Below are positions 23,927 to 31,791 of a stretch of 64,000 nt of DNA, piece after piece (position 1 is the first letter of the stretch; each line of letters opens with the position of its first letter). The position numbers and the translations under genes were made by a program. The notes beneath the pieces were generated by a model. The model worked only from the letters and a program-made list of their open reading frames with translations. It did not search any database and was not told the origin of the DNA. This DNA comes from Sinosporangium siamense (GTDB taxonomy: Bacteria; Actinomycetota; Actinomycetes; Streptosporangiales; Streptosporangiaceae), in the NCBI RefSeq assembly GCF_016863435.1, contig NZ_BOOW01000030.1:62001-126000 (forward strand), read 5' to 3'.

Positions 23927-24675
23927 GCGGCACTCCGCACCAGCACGCGCCCGCACGATTCCCCGGCGGGCTCGGCGGCACGGGCCGGAGCCGGCTCCAG
24001 GTCGCGGACGCGGCGCAGGACCACCCAGGCGCCCATGAGGGCGAACGCCACCGCGGCGGCGATCAGGGCGGCGAACATCGCCGGGTGGACCGGCACCTGT
24101 CCGGGCGGGCGCAGGAAGGTGGGCGGCTGGTGCAGCGTGCGCCACCACAGCACCGAGAAGTGCACGACCGGCACGACGGCGAAGCCGGCGACGCCGGTCG
24201 CCGCGGTGAGGCGGGCTCTGCGCACCGGGTCGCCCCCCGGCCAGTACGGCAGCGCGAGGTAGGCGAGAAGGACCAGCAGCATGGCCGCCGTCGCCGTCAG
24301 CCGCGGATCCCAGGTCCACCACACGCCCCACACCGGACGTCCCCACAGGGAGCCGAGCGCGATGGTCAGGGCCGTCATGCCGGCCCCGAGCTCCGCCGCG
24401 GCCCGGCCGAGCCGCTCCCACACCCCTTCGCCCCGCCACAGCCGCATGGCGCCCGCTCCCGACACGGCGGCGAAGGCCGCGAAGGCCGCCCAGGCGGCGG
24501 GGACGTGGACATACATCAGGCGCTGGGTCTCGCCTTGCAGCGCGTCGGGAGGCGCGATCACGAGCCCGAGCGCCAGGGCCGCGGCACACGCGGCCAGCGC
24601 GCCCGTCCCCAAGCACCGCTCCAGCCTCCGCCTTCCGGCTGCCACAGCATCGTTGCCGGCCAACTCATCCCCCAC
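23923..24675 (-). CDS. ccmC: Haem-handling membrane protein CcmC
   Basis: A 250-residue, six-helix protein that loads haem onto CcmE. The WWD motif is 'WGRPVWGVWWTWDPRLT', with conserved His in 'YVHVPAAW' and 'FSVLWWRTLHQPPTF'. It is first in the ccmCDEFGH operon (GTG 24675). The operon has no ccmA or ccmB (the ABC transporter that releases holo-CcmE in proteobacteria) within the window. Divergent from ctaC; the 265-base gap between them holds a GGCCCC/GGGGCC hairpin (24788-24805) and an isolated TTGACG (24882). Confidence 0.93.
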   Translation of the reverse strand: MGDELAGNDAVAAGRRRLERCLGTGALAACAAALALGLVIAPPDALQGETQRLMYVHVPAAWAAFAAFAAVSGAGAMRLWRGEGVWERLGRAAAELGAGMTALTIALGSLWGRPVWGVWWTWDPRLTATAAMLLVLLAYLALPYWPGGDPVRRARLTAATGVAGFAVVPVVHFSVLWWRTLHQPPTFLRPPGQVPVHPAMFAALIAAAVAFALMGAWVVLRRVRDLEPAPARAAEPAGESCGRVLVRSAA

Positions 24676-24940
24676 GAAGCTGTCGTCCGCGAATCACTTG
24701 TCCAGTACCTAAGCGGCAGGCGTGACGCAGCCGCCGGAGGCGACGGCGAGGTTGCGTCGATGAGGCGGCAAAAAAATCATGACGCCCGGCCCCGCCGACG
24801 GGGCCTGCCGAAATGGGCCCGCCACCCGCGACGGGCTTTCACCTCGGTAAAGACCTGCGCCGGCCCGCGTGGCGGCGATGTTTGACGTGATCATGCTTCG
24901 GTAACCATGGAGCCCTGACGCTGTGGCGATCGGGAGGCCG

Positions 24941-25975
24941 ATGAGCACATCTCGGCGCCGCGTTCCGGCGGCGCGAACGAGGACCGCAACCGCCCGCGTG
25001 GCACGCATATGCTGCGCGGGCCTCCTCGTGCTGGTCGCCTCCTGCAGCGGCCGGAGCCCGTCCACGCTGTCTCCGGCCGGGCCCGGGGCGAGGCGTGTCG
25101 CGGGGCTGTGGTGGCTGCTGTTCGGCATCTCCGCCGTCGTGTCGGTCGTCGTGACGCTGCTCTTGCTGTGGGCGATGATCCGCCGCCGCGGGCCCGGCGT
25201 CGTGCCGCACCCCGGCTCCGGCACACGGTTCGTGGTGTCACTGGGGGTGATCGTCCCGGCGATCGTGCTCACGTTCGTCTATGCCATAGGCCTGCGCGAC
25301 ATGCGCGCCCTGGAGGCGCCGCGCGGTGCGGACTCCCTGGTGGTGGAAGTGACCGGCCACCAATGGTGGTGGGAGGTCCGCTATCCCGCCCACGGCGCGG
25401 TGACGGCCAACGAGATCCACATCCCGGCCGGACGCCCCGTGCTGCTTCGGCTGCGGACCGCCGACGTCAACCACAGCTTCTGGGTCCCGCAGCTCATGGT
25501 GAAGACCGACATGATCGCCGGCCGCACCACACAGATGTGGCTGCAGGCCGACCGCCCGGGGACCTACCGGGGCCAGTGCGCCGAATACTGCGGGCTGCAG
25601 CACGGCCGCATGGCCTTCCACGTGGTCGCCGACCCACCGGCGGCGTTCACGTCCTGGCTCGCGAACCAGGCCCGCCCCGCCGCCGAACCGCGTGAGGCCA
25701 TGGCCGCCCGGGGGCGGCAGGTGATCCAGTCGGCGTCCTGCGCGTCCTGCCACACTGTGCGCGGCACCTCCGCGGCGGGCCGGCGCGGTCCGGACCTGAC
25801 CCATCTCGCGAGCCGCCGCCATCTCGGCGCCGGGACGGTGCCGAACACCCCCGGTCACCTGGGCGGCTGGATCGCCGACTCCCAGGCCGTCAAGCCGGGC
25901 AACCAGATGCCGCCGCAGCCTCTTTCACCCGAGGACCTGCGCTCCCTGATCGCCTACCTGGGCACGCTGCGTTAG
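24941..25975 (+). CDS. ctaC: Cytochrome c oxidase subunit II with fused cytochrome c (caa3 type)
   Basis: A 344-residue lipoprotein subunit II. The lipobox ends at Cys35 ('LLVLVASC'). Two helices ('WLLFGISAVVSVVVTLLLLW', 'LGVIVPAIVLTFVYAIGL') are followed by the CuA cupredoxin with 'GHQWWW', His in 'VNHSFWVP' and 'GQCAEYCGLQHGRM'. A C-terminal class I cytochrome c follows, with CASCH and the axial Met in 'GNQMPPQPL'. Such fusion defines caa3 oxidases. ATG 24941 has GGAGG only three bases upstream; GTG 24923 is an alternative. It is first in the oxidase/bc1 operon. Confidence 0.92.
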   Translation: MSTSRRRVPAARTRTATARVARICCAGLLVLVASCSGRSPSTLSPAGPGARRVAGLWWLLFGISAVVSVVVTLLLLWAMIRRRGPGVVPHPGSGTRFVVSLGVIVPAIVLTFVYAIGLRDMRALEAPRGADSLVVEVTGHQWWWEVRYPAHGAVTANEIHIPAGRPVLLRLRTADVNHSFWVPQLMVKTDMIAGRTTQMWLQADRPGTYRGQCAEYCGLQHGRMAFHVVADPPAAFTSWLANQARPAAEPREAMAARGRQVIQSASCASCHTVRGTSAAGRRGPDLTHLASRRHLGAGTVPNTPGHLGGWIADSQAVKPGNQMPPQPLSPEDLRSLIAYLGTLR

Positions 25976-25984
25976 GAGACGGGA

Positions 25985-27925
25985 GTGCAGGTCATCGATG
26001 CCAACGAGGCACACGCCGCCGCGCAAAGCAGCGCCGGGGACAGGGTCGCCGCCAAGTGGCCGGAAGAGGGCGGTCTGAAGGGCTGGATCTGCACCGTCGA
26101 CCACAAGCGCATCGGACGCCGCTACATGGTGACCGCCAGCGTGTATTTCACCCTGGCGGGGCTGCAGGCGCTGGTCATGCGCATTCAGCTCGCGGTGCCC
26201 AACGCCGGGGTGGTCACGCCCGATCGTTACAACCAGCTGTTCAGCCTGCACGGCACGGCGATGATCTTCCTGTTCGCCACCCCGATGCTGTTCGGGTTCG
26301 GCAACTTCCTGTTCCCGCTCATGCTCGGCACCCGCGACATGGCCTTCCCGCGGCTCAACGCCTTCGGCTACTGGATCTTCGCCGGGGCCGGGCTGATCAT
26401 GTTCGCCAGCCTGCTGTTCGACGCCGCGCCCAATGGCGGCTGGTTCGCATACGTGCCGCTGACCGGGCCCCGGTACTCCGAGGGGGCCAACCTTGACGTA
26501 TATACGCTCGGCCTTCTGTTCCTCGGTGTGTCCACCACAGCAGGAGCGATCAACTTCATCGCGACCGCGCTGAAACTACGGGCGCCGGGGATGGCATTGA
26601 ACCGTATGCCGGTCTTCGTCTGGACGCTGGTGGCCACGTCGTTCATGGTGGTCTTCGCGCTGCCGCCGCTGAACACCGCCAACGCGATGCTGTTCATGGA
26701 CCGCCGGTTCGGCACACACTTCTTCCAGGCGCCCGCCGGGGGCGACACCTTGCTGTGGCAGCACCTGTTCTGGCTGTTCGGTCACCCGGACGTGTACATC
26801 ATCGTGCTGCCCGCTCTGGGCATCGTCTCGGCGATCGTGCCCACGTTCAGCCGGCGCCCGATCGCCGCCTACCCGCTGGTCGTGCTGGCCACTGTCGCGA
26901 CCGCCGTCATCGGCTTCGGCGTGTGGGTGCACCACATGTTCGCGGTGGGGCTGCCGCAGCTGTCGCTGGCGTTCTTCTCCGCCGCCAGCGTGGTGATCAC
27001 GATCCCGGCCGGAATCCAGATCTTCTCCTGGCTGGCCACGATGCTGACCGGACGGGTGGTGCTCTCCGTGCCGCTGCTGTGGGTGGCGGGCTTCATCGTG
27101 CTGTTCGTGCTGGGCGGGGTGACCGGTGTGATGTTCGCCATGGTGCCCTTCGACCAGCAGGTCACCGACTCCTACTTCGTCGTGGCGCATTTCCACTATG
27201 TGCTGGTCGGCGGCGCCGTGTTCCCGATCCTCGGGGGCCTCTTCTATTGGTGGCCGAAGTTCTCCGGCCGTATGACCAGTCCGCGTGCGGGGCGGTGGGC
27301 GTTCGCGATCACGTTCATAGGGTTCAACCTGGCGTTCTTCCCGATGCACATCTCGGGTCTGCTCGGCATGCCACGCCGGATCTACTCCTATCCCGAGGAC
27401 CTCGGCTGGGACGCGTGGGCGCTGCTGTCCACGATCGGGGTGCATGTGCTGACGCTCGGGCTTCTGATCACGCTGGCCACGTTGCTGATCAGCCTGCGGC
27501 GCGGGGCGCCGGCGCCGCCGGACCCGTGGGGCGGCGAGACGCTGGAGTGGGCGACGTCGTCACCGCCGCCCACCTACGACTTCGCGGTCATCCCCAGGGT
27601 GCACGGCCTGGCCGCGGCGTGGGACACCCGCACGCTCGAATCCCTCGTGGACGCGGACGAGGACCGGGTACTGGCCGACGGGCACAAGGTGCTGCGCACG
27701 TCCGAGCTCGACGGGGAACGGGAGCGCGCCATGGAGATGCCCGAGGACACACCGGTGCCGTTCGTCGCGGCGGTCTTCCTCTTCCTCGCCGTGGTGGGAC
27801 TGCTTCTGGACTGGATGTTCCTCGCCGTCGTCGCCTTCGCCGCAGCCGCCCTGACGTTCGCCTGGTGGCTTTGGCCACGCGGGGCACCACCGCGGCGGAG
27901 CCGGGCGGAAGGAGCGTCGGCATGA
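25985..27925 (+). CDS. ctaD: Cytochrome c oxidase subunit I, caa3, with C-terminal extension
   Basis: A 646-residue haem-copper subunit. It has the low-spin haem His in 'LHGTAMIF', CuB/Tyr region 'GHPDVYIIVLP', 'VHHMF' and the haem a3/a ligands in '[16 protein letters not shown]'. The position of the D-channel Glu (HPEVY in most A-type oxidases) is Asp269 (HPDVY). About 100 residues beyond the usual end are hydrophilic and then form two helices ('FVAAVFLFLAVVGLLLDWMFLAVVAFAAAALTF'-like), resembling a fused small subunit IV. GTG 25985 follows GGAG. A second, standard ctaD lies at 36274. Confidence 0.93.
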   Translation: MQVIDANEAHAAAQSSAGDRVAAKWPEEGGLKGWICTVDHKRIGRRYMVTASVYFTLAGLQALVMRIQLAVPNAGVVTPDRYNQLFSLHGTAMIFLFATPMLFGFGNFLFPLMLGTRDMAFPRLNAFGYWIFAGAGLIMFASLLFDAAPNGGWFAYVPLTGPRYSEGANLDVYTLGLLFLGVSTTAGAINFIATALKLRAPGMALNRMPVFVWTLVATSFMVVFALPPLNTANAMLFMDRRFGTHFFQAPAGGDTLLWQHLFWLFGHPDVYIIVLPALGIVSAIVPTFSRRPIAAYPLVVLATVATAVIGFGVWVHHMFAVGLPQLSLAFFSAASVVITIPAGIQIFSWLATMLTGRVVLSVPLLWVAGFIVLFVLGGVTGVMFAMVPFDQQVTDSYFVVAHFHYVLVGGAVFPILGGLFYWWPKFSGRMTSPRAGRWAFAITFIGFNLAFFPMHISGLLGMPRRIYSYPEDLGWDAWALLSTIGVHVLTLGLLITLATLLISLRRGAPAPPDPWGGETLEWATSSPPPTYDFAVIPRVHGLAAAWDTRTLESLVDADEDRVLADGHKVLRTSELDGERERAMEMPEDTPVPFVAAVFLFLAVVGLLLDWMFLAVVAFAAAALTFAWWLWPRGAPPRRSRAEGASA

Positions 27926-28548
27926 CCGAAGCAATGGGGCGTACGCTGCGCGAGGCCGTCGAGCCCCCCGCCGTGTCGAGCCGGGCGTTCGGGCGCACCC
28001 CCGCCTGGTGGGGCATGGTGCTGTTCGTCGCCACCGAGGCGACGTTGTTCGCTTGCCTGCTGGCCTCCTACTTCTATATCCGGTTCTCCACCGGCGGCGA
28101 ATGGCCGCCCGGCGGCATCAAGGACCCCGAGTTGTCCAAGCCGCTGATCATGACGGCGGTGCTGCTGAGCAGCAGCGGCCCCATGGTGTGGGCCGACTGG
28201 GCGGTGCGCCGAGGGCGCATCGGGCAACTGAAGGCCGGCCTGCTGCTCACCCTGGCACTGGGTGCGGCGTTCCTCGGTCTCCAGGCCACCGAATACTCCA
28301 CCAAGCTGGAGGAGTTCACCTGGAACACCAACACCTACGGGTCGCTGTTCTACGTCATCACGGGTTTCCACGGCACGCACGTGGCCGTGGGCCTGGTGAT
28401 GCTGGTCTTCATCGCGATCGCGGCGTTCGGCGGGAAGTTCAGCGGCCGGCGCCACATGCGGGTGAGGCTGGTCGGGTTCTATTGGCACTTCGTGGACGCG
28501 ATTTGGCTGGCCATCCTCTTCACGATCTATCTCAGCCCACACCTGTGA
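27922..28548 (+). CDS. ctaE: Cytochrome c oxidase subunit III
   Basis: A 208-residue, five-helix subunit III. Family features are 'WWGMVLFVATEATLFACLLASYFYIRF', 'LGLQATEY', 'YVITGFHGTHVAVGLVML' and 'VGFYWHFVDAIWLAIL'. Glu in 'ATEATLF' corresponds to the conserved helix III carboxylate. ATG 27922 overlaps the ctaD stop (ATGA). It stabilises subunit I in the membrane. Confidence 0.93.
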   Translation: MTEAMGRTLREAVEPPAVSSRAFGRTPAWWGMVLFVATEATLFACLLASYFYIRFSTGGEWPPGGIKDPELSKPLIMTAVLLSSSGPMVWADWAVRRGRIGQLKAGLLLTLALGAAFLGLQATEYSTKLEEFTWNTNTYGSLFYVITGFHGTHVAVGLVMLVFIAIAAFGGKFSGRRHMRVRLVGFYWHFVDAIWLAILFTIYLSPHL

Positions 28549-28555
28549 GGACGCC

Positions 28556-28978
28556 TTGAACGCGAACGACAGTTCCACGGCTCCGAACGCCCGGGGGACC
28601 GGGCCGCCGTCACCCCAGGCCGCCAAGATCGGCCGCTGGCTGCTCGCCTTCGCCGTCGGCGGTGGAATCATCTCCTGGGCCGTGCACCTTCTCGTGGCCT
28701 GGGCCGTGGTGGAGGTGACCTGCGCGCGCAACCGGACCTACGTGGGTGGTCTGCCGCTCTACGTGGTGGTCATCCTGGCGACCGCGGTGCCCGCCGCCGT
28801 CGCGGCGGCCTCTGCGGCGACCGCGTGGCGGTTGCGCCGCTCCCTGCGCGACGCGAGCGGACGGCGTGAGATCCGCGCCCGTTTCCTGGCGCAGCTCGGC
28901 CTGTGGCTGGACGGACTGTCGCTGATGATGATCGCCTTCGGCGCGGCAGCGGTGGTGGTGTTCCGGCCATGCGCCTGA
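28556..28978 (+). CDS. Three-helix membrane protein of the oxidase operon
   Basis: A 140-residue protein with TTG start eight bases after ctaE and GAGG upstream. Hydrophobic helices lie at about residues 28-50, 68-88 and 113-134, with a basic loop (WRLRRSLRDASGRREIRARF) between helices 2 and 3. I recognise no family. Its place between ctaE and ctaG, and its 10-base overlap with ctaG, suggest an oxidase-associated or assembly protein. Confidence 0.65.
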   Translation: MNANDSSTAPNARGTGPPSPQAAKIGRWLLAFAVGGGIISWAVHLLVAWAVVEVTCARNRTYVGGLPLYVVVILATAVPAAVAAASAATAWRLRRSLRDASGRREIRARFLAQLGLWLDGLSLMMIAFGAAAVVVFRPCA

Positions 28979-29829
28979 TCGCGTTCCTGGCGCACGGCGG
29001 AGACCACGCGGGTCTCGAACCGGCGACCCTGTTGACGGCAGCGGGGCTTGTCCTGGCCGGCGGCGGCTACCTCGCGGGGCTGCGTGTGCTCGCGGGCGGG
29101 GACCAGAACACCGTCCGCCAGGGGGCGCGCAGGTTGGGCACGCACCGCGCATATGCCTTCGCCTGCGGCATGCTCGCGGTCGCGGTCGCGCTGCTGCCGC
29201 CGTTCGAGCCGATCGCCGACCAGCGTTTCTCGACGCACATGGTCCAGCACATGCTGCTGATCGCGGTCGCGGCCCCGCTGCTGGCCCTGGGCGCCGCCGA
29301 GGTGGTGATCCCGCTGGCGCTGCCGGTGCGCGCACGCCGCCGCCTGGCGGCGCTGACCCACGCGAGCCGCACCTTGCCGCTGCTGCGGCTGCTGTGGCTG
29401 CCGGTCACCGCCTGGCTGGCCCACCTCGCCGTGTTGTGGTTCTGGCACCTGCCAGGCCCCTACGACCTCGCCCTGAAGTCCGACCCCGTTCACGCTCTGG
29501 AGCACCTGACCTTCCTCGCCGGCGCGTGGCTGCTGTGGTGGCACGTGACCACACCCACCGCCCGCAAGCTGAGTGCCCCGGTGGCGCTGCTGTACATGTT
29601 CGTCACCGCGGTGCCCAGTGCCGCCCTCGGCGCGGTGCTCACTCTGGCCCCCACCCCGCTGTTTCCTGTTCAGGCCGGAGCCGCGGCCCGGTCGGGCGTC
29701 GATCCACTGGCGGACCAGCAGCTCGCCGGGCTGGTCATGTGGGTGCCCGCCGACGTCGTCTACCTCATCTCCTTCGTGATTCTTTTCCTGCTCTGGATGC
29801 GGCCCACCTCCACGGAGGCGCAGCGATGA
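28969..29829 (+). CDS. ctaG: Cytochrome c oxidase assembly factor CtaG (caa3-type)
   Basis: A 286-residue, seven-helix membrane protein of the caa3_CtaG family, needed for copper or caa3 assembly in Bacillus. Diagnostic segments are 'RFSTHMVQHMLLIAVAAPLLALGA', 'LAVLWFWHLPGPYDLAL', 'LEHLTFLAGAWLLWWHV' and 'ADQQLAGLVMWVPADVVYL', with the conserved His residues. ATG 28969 lies inside the previous gene's end. Its stop overlaps the following cytochrome gene (ATGA). Confidence 0.88.
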   Translation: MRLIAFLAHGGDHAGLEPATLLTAAGLVLAGGGYLAGLRVLAGGDQNTVRQGARRLGTHRAYAFACGMLAVAVALLPPFEPIADQRFSTHMVQHMLLIAVAAPLLALGAAEVVIPLALPVRARRRLAALTHASRTLPLLRLLWLPVTAWLAHLAVLWFWHLPGPYDLALKSDPVHALEHLTFLAGAWLLWWHVTTPTARKLSAPVALLYMFVTAVPSAALGAVLTLAPTPLFPVQAGAAARSGVDPLADQQLAGLVMWVPADVVYLISFVILFLLWMRPTSTEAQR

Positions 29830-30203
29830 GCCCTGCCGCCATGCGGCTCCCGGCCGCCTGCGCATTGGTGTTCGCGCTCGCCGCATGCGGCCCCGCCCTC
29901 ACCACCCCCGGGCCGGTCCCGTACGGCCGCCCGGAGCGCGGCCAGGCGCTGATCAACCAGTACGGCTGCGCCTCATGCCACACCGTGCCCGGTGTGCGCG
30001 AAGCCGACGCCCTGGTCGGCCCGCCGCTGAACTCCTTCGCCCGGCGCGGCTACATCGCCGGGGAGCTGGTGAACAACGCGGGCAACCTGGTCCGCTGGAT
30101 CCGCCATCCCCAGGCGGTCGAACCCGGAACCGCGATGCCCGACCTCGGCGTCACCGAGCAGGACGCGCGGGACATCGCCGCCTACCTGCTCACCTTGGAG
30201 TGA
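29826..30203 (+). CDS. Lipoprotein class I cytochrome c
   Basis: A 125-residue monohaem cytochrome. The lipobox 'VFALAAC' gives Cys21 as the acylation site. The haem is bound at CASCH, with the axial Met in 'GTAMPDLGV'. It is a membrane-tethered electron carrier, probably linking bc1 (genes immediately downstream) to caa3 (upstream). ATGA overlap with ctaG. Its own maturation would need the adjacent Ccm proteins. Confidence 0.9.
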   Translation: MSPAAMRLPAACALVFALAACGPALTTPGPVPYGRPERGQALINQYGCASCHTVPGVREADALVGPPLNSFARRGYIAGELVNNAGNLVRWIRHPQAVEPGTAMPDLGVTEQDARDIAAYLLTLE

Positions 30204-30214
30204 GGCCGGTGGAC

Positions 30215-30940
30215 ATGCGCAGACCGACGCCCGCCGTGTGCCTCGCGCTCGCGGCCTTCGCCCTGACCGCCGTCGCGGGCCTGGCCGCCGCGAATCCGGC
30301 ACACGATCCGGTCGAACGCGGCAGGCAGCTCTACGGCGCGAGCTGCGCGGGCTGCCACGGCCAGTCGGGCGAGGGATTCATGACCAGCCCCAGCCTGCGC
30401 GGGGTGGGCGCCGCCTCGGCCGACTTCCAGCTCTCCACCGGTCGTATGCCCCTGTCCGCACCGGACGCCCGGCCTCATCCGCGCGAGCCGGCCTTCGACC
30501 ACCAGGACATCGCCGCGCTCACCGCCTTCGTCGCCTCCCTGGGCGGCGGGCCGCAGGTCCCGGCGGTCGGGCCGGGCGACCCACGCAAGGGGCGCACGCT
30601 CTACCTCGCGAGCTGCGCCTCCTGCCACTCCGCCTCAGGGGTGGGCGCGGCCCTTCCGGGGGGTGGGGCGGCCCCGTCGCTGCTGAACACCAAACCGACC
30701 CAGGTGGCCGAGGCCGTCCGCCTCGGGCCGGGCGCCATGCCGGCCTTCGACACCAAGACGCTGACCGAGGCCGAGGTGAACTCGATCATCGCCTACATCG
30801 GCACGGTCCGCGACGAGTTCCGGCACGGCGGAGCCGCGATCGGCGGCGCCGGTCCCGTCCCGGAGGGACTCGTGGCCTGGGTCATCGGACTCGGAGTGCT
30901 GATCCTGGTCATCCTGTTCCTCGGCAGGAGGGCATCGTGA
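30215..30940 (+). CDS. qcrC: Dihaem cytochrome c subunit of cytochrome bcc complex (QcrC)
   Basis: A 241-residue actinobacterial-type cytochrome cc. An N-terminal signal helix ('VCLALAAFALTAVAGLAAA') is followed by two class I haem domains with CAGCH and CASCH and axial Met regions 'GRMPLSAP' and 'GAMPAFD', then a C-terminal anchor ('GLVAWVIGLGVLILVILFLG'). It replaces cytochrome c1. ATG 30215 is preferred for spacing to TGAGG; GTG 30209 is possible. GTGA overlap with qcrA. Confidence 0.92.
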   Translation: MRRPTPAVCLALAAFALTAVAGLAAANPAHDPVERGRQLYGASCAGCHGQSGEGFMTSPSLRGVGAASADFQLSTGRMPLSAPDARPHPREPAFDHQDIAALTAFVASLGGGPQVPAVGPGDPRKGRTLYLASCASCHSASGVGAALPGGGAAPSLLNTKPTQVAEAVRLGPGAMPAFDTKTLTEAEVNSIIAYIGTVRDEFRHGGAAIGGAGPVPEGLVAWVIGLGVLILVILFLGRRAS

Positions 30941-31791
30941 TCACGGCTCGACGGAGGGCCGAGCGGGGGGCCGCGGCGGCGTTCGGCCTCACCGCCGTCG
31001 CCGGTGTGTTCATCGGAGTGGTTTACGTCATGGGCGGCAACACCGCGCTGCTGGGCATCGGTCTCGCCGTTGCCTTCGCCTCACTCGCGGTGGGACTCGC
31101 CCTGTGGGCACAGCATCTGCTGCCCGAGCGAGCTTACGTCGAGGAGCGCGAGCCCGCGCCCTCACCTCCCCGGCTGCGCGAAGCGCTCGCCGCCGAGCTG
31201 AACCGGGACGACCGCCCACTCGCCCAGGCCCCCCTGCCCCGGCGGATGTTGATGCTCGCGCTCGCCGTACTCGCCGTGGTCGCGGTGTTTCCAGTCCGCT
31301 CGCTGCTGTTCAGGGTGCGCGACCCCGCACGTGCTCTGGCCGAGACACCCTGGCGGGCGGGCGCACGCGTGGTGGACGACACGGGCCGCAGGCTTCGCCC
31401 CGCCGACATCCCGCCGGGCGGCATGGTGACCGTCTATCCCGACGGGCACGTGGGCGCCGCGGACGCGATGGCGGTGCTCGTCCGGGTCGACCCCGCACTG
31501 CTCGCGCTGCCCGCCGGCCGCGAGGGATGGAACGTGGACGGCCTGGTGTGCTACTCCAAGCTGTGCACCCATGCCGGCTGCCCGGTCGGCCTGTTCGTGC
31601 AGACCACATCCCAGCTCGCCTGCCCGTGCCACCAATCCGCCTTCGACGTGCTGCGCGGCGCCGTCCCCGTCGCCGGCCCCGCCGCCCGCCCGCTGCCCCA
31701 GCTCCCGCTCGGTGTCGGCGCCGACGGCCTGCTGGTGGCTCGCGGGGGCTTCACCGCCCCCGTCGGCGCAGGCTACTGGAGGCGGAAATGA
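30937..31791 (+). CDS. qcrA: Rieske iron-sulfur subunit of cytochrome bcc complex (QcrA)
   Basis: A 284-residue actinobacterial Rieske protein with two N-terminal helices and a third before the cluster domain ('MLALAVLAVVAVFPVRSLLF'). 2Fe-2S ligands are in 'YSKLCTHAGCPVGLF' and 'LACPCHQSAFDVLRG'. It is shorter than the 350-400 residues common in Mycobacterium and Streptomyces. The end 'PVGAGYWRRK' runs into qcrB with an ATGA overlap. Confidence 0.92.
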   Translation: MITARRRAERGAAAAFGLTAVAGVFIGVVYVMGGNTALLGIGLAVAFASLAVGLALWAQHLLPERAYVEEREPAPSPPRLREALAAELNRDDRPLAQAPLPRRMLMLALAVLAVVAVFPVRSLLFRVRDPARALAETPWRAGARVVDDTGRRLRPADIPPGGMVTVYPDGHVGAADAMAVLVRVDPALLALPAGREGWNVDGLVCYSKLCTHAGCPVGLFVQTTSQLACPCHQSAFDVLRGAVPVAGPAARPLPQLPLGVGADGLLVARGGFTAPVGAGYWRRK

